Assembly (NCBI RefSeq): GCF_001399685.1
Contig: NZ_JTHN01000094.1
Location: 1-33,725, forward strand
DNA: 33,725 nt
Source: Paenibacillus sp. A3
GTDB lineage: Bacteria > Bacillota > Bacilli > Paenibacillales > NBRC-103111
Direction: 5' to 3'
The notes beneath the pieces were generated by a model. It saw only the letters and a list, made by a program, of their open reading frames with translations. It made no database searches and had not been told where the DNA came from. Shown in pieces: positions 33,713 to 33,725 of this stretch. The position numbers and the translations under genes were made by a program. The number at the start of each line of letters is the position of its first letter. Position 1 is the stretch's first letter.

Positions 33713-33725
33713 AGGTGGGGTATCT
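33713..33725. repeat. Partial copy of the inverted repeat arm at the window end
   Basis: AGGTGGGGTATCT is identical, over all 13 bases, to the reverse complement of 119-131. The window stops inside this copy, so the rest of the element cannot be seen. Confidence 0.75.

Overview
The window looks like chromosomal DNA of a spore-forming, fairly GC-rich Bacillota, most likely Paenibacillus or a close relative (inference). The signs are GGAGG-type ribosome binding sites before nearly every gene, some TTG and GTG starts, a Spo0M homologue, a YesM/YesN sugar-sensing pair, and short inverted repeats between genes. No tRNA, rRNA, CRISPR array or intact transposase was seen. The first bases hold a dispersed inverted repeat, and one arm of that repeat reappears as the very last bases, so the piece may be an assembly contig bounded by repeat copies.

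Layout. (1) 1-1223: an AT-richer island with a small membrane protein, an orphan coding fragment and a decayed phage-type dUTPase, probably a prophage remnant. (2) 1224-7006, minus strand: a sugar-sensing operon with AraC-type response regulator, histidine kinase, membrane-anchored sugar-binding sensor and ABC solute-binding lipoprotein. The permease genes expected next are absent; the dUTPase relic lies there instead. (3) 7268-8627: a VTT/DedA-type membrane protein and a decayed intergenic stretch. (4) 8628-13672, minus strand: a complete Amadori-product pathway, frlC-frlA-frlB-frlD-frlR, of the Escherichia coli type (APC permease plus psicoselysine epimerase). It has two promoters that share one identical 26-bp element, and a cre-like site. 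(5) 13806-15327: a CDF metal efflux gene behind an ArsR-type operator, and a small hydrophilic protein. (6) 15419-26756, plus strand: SMP-30 lactonase, a small kinase-like protein, Spo0M, a REC-PAS-histidine kinase, Dps, a coiled-coil membrane protein, a PQQ-type sugar dehydrogenase lipoprotein, a methyltransferase, a chemoreceptor and a family-6 DNA glycosylase. (7) 26774-33664: several small or unrecognised proteins, two of them a coupled pair of very short genes, then an MFS transporter, a histidine-rich repeat protein and a class A penicillin-binding protein.

How the genes work together. In the frl block FrlA imports fructoselysine/psicoselysine, FrlC interconverts them, FrlD phosphorylates fructoselysine, FrlB splits the phosphate into glucose 6-phosphate and lysine, and FrlR (GntR/HutC) probably represses both promoters through the shared element. 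In the block to its left, a membrane-anchored sugar-binding protein probably informs the kinase, and the AraC regulator then controls sugar uptake. The middle block mixes stress and sporulation functions (candidate ECF sigma promoters before spo0M and the chemoreceptor, a sigma-B-like promoter before dps). All functional calls come from reading the sequence; no database search was run.
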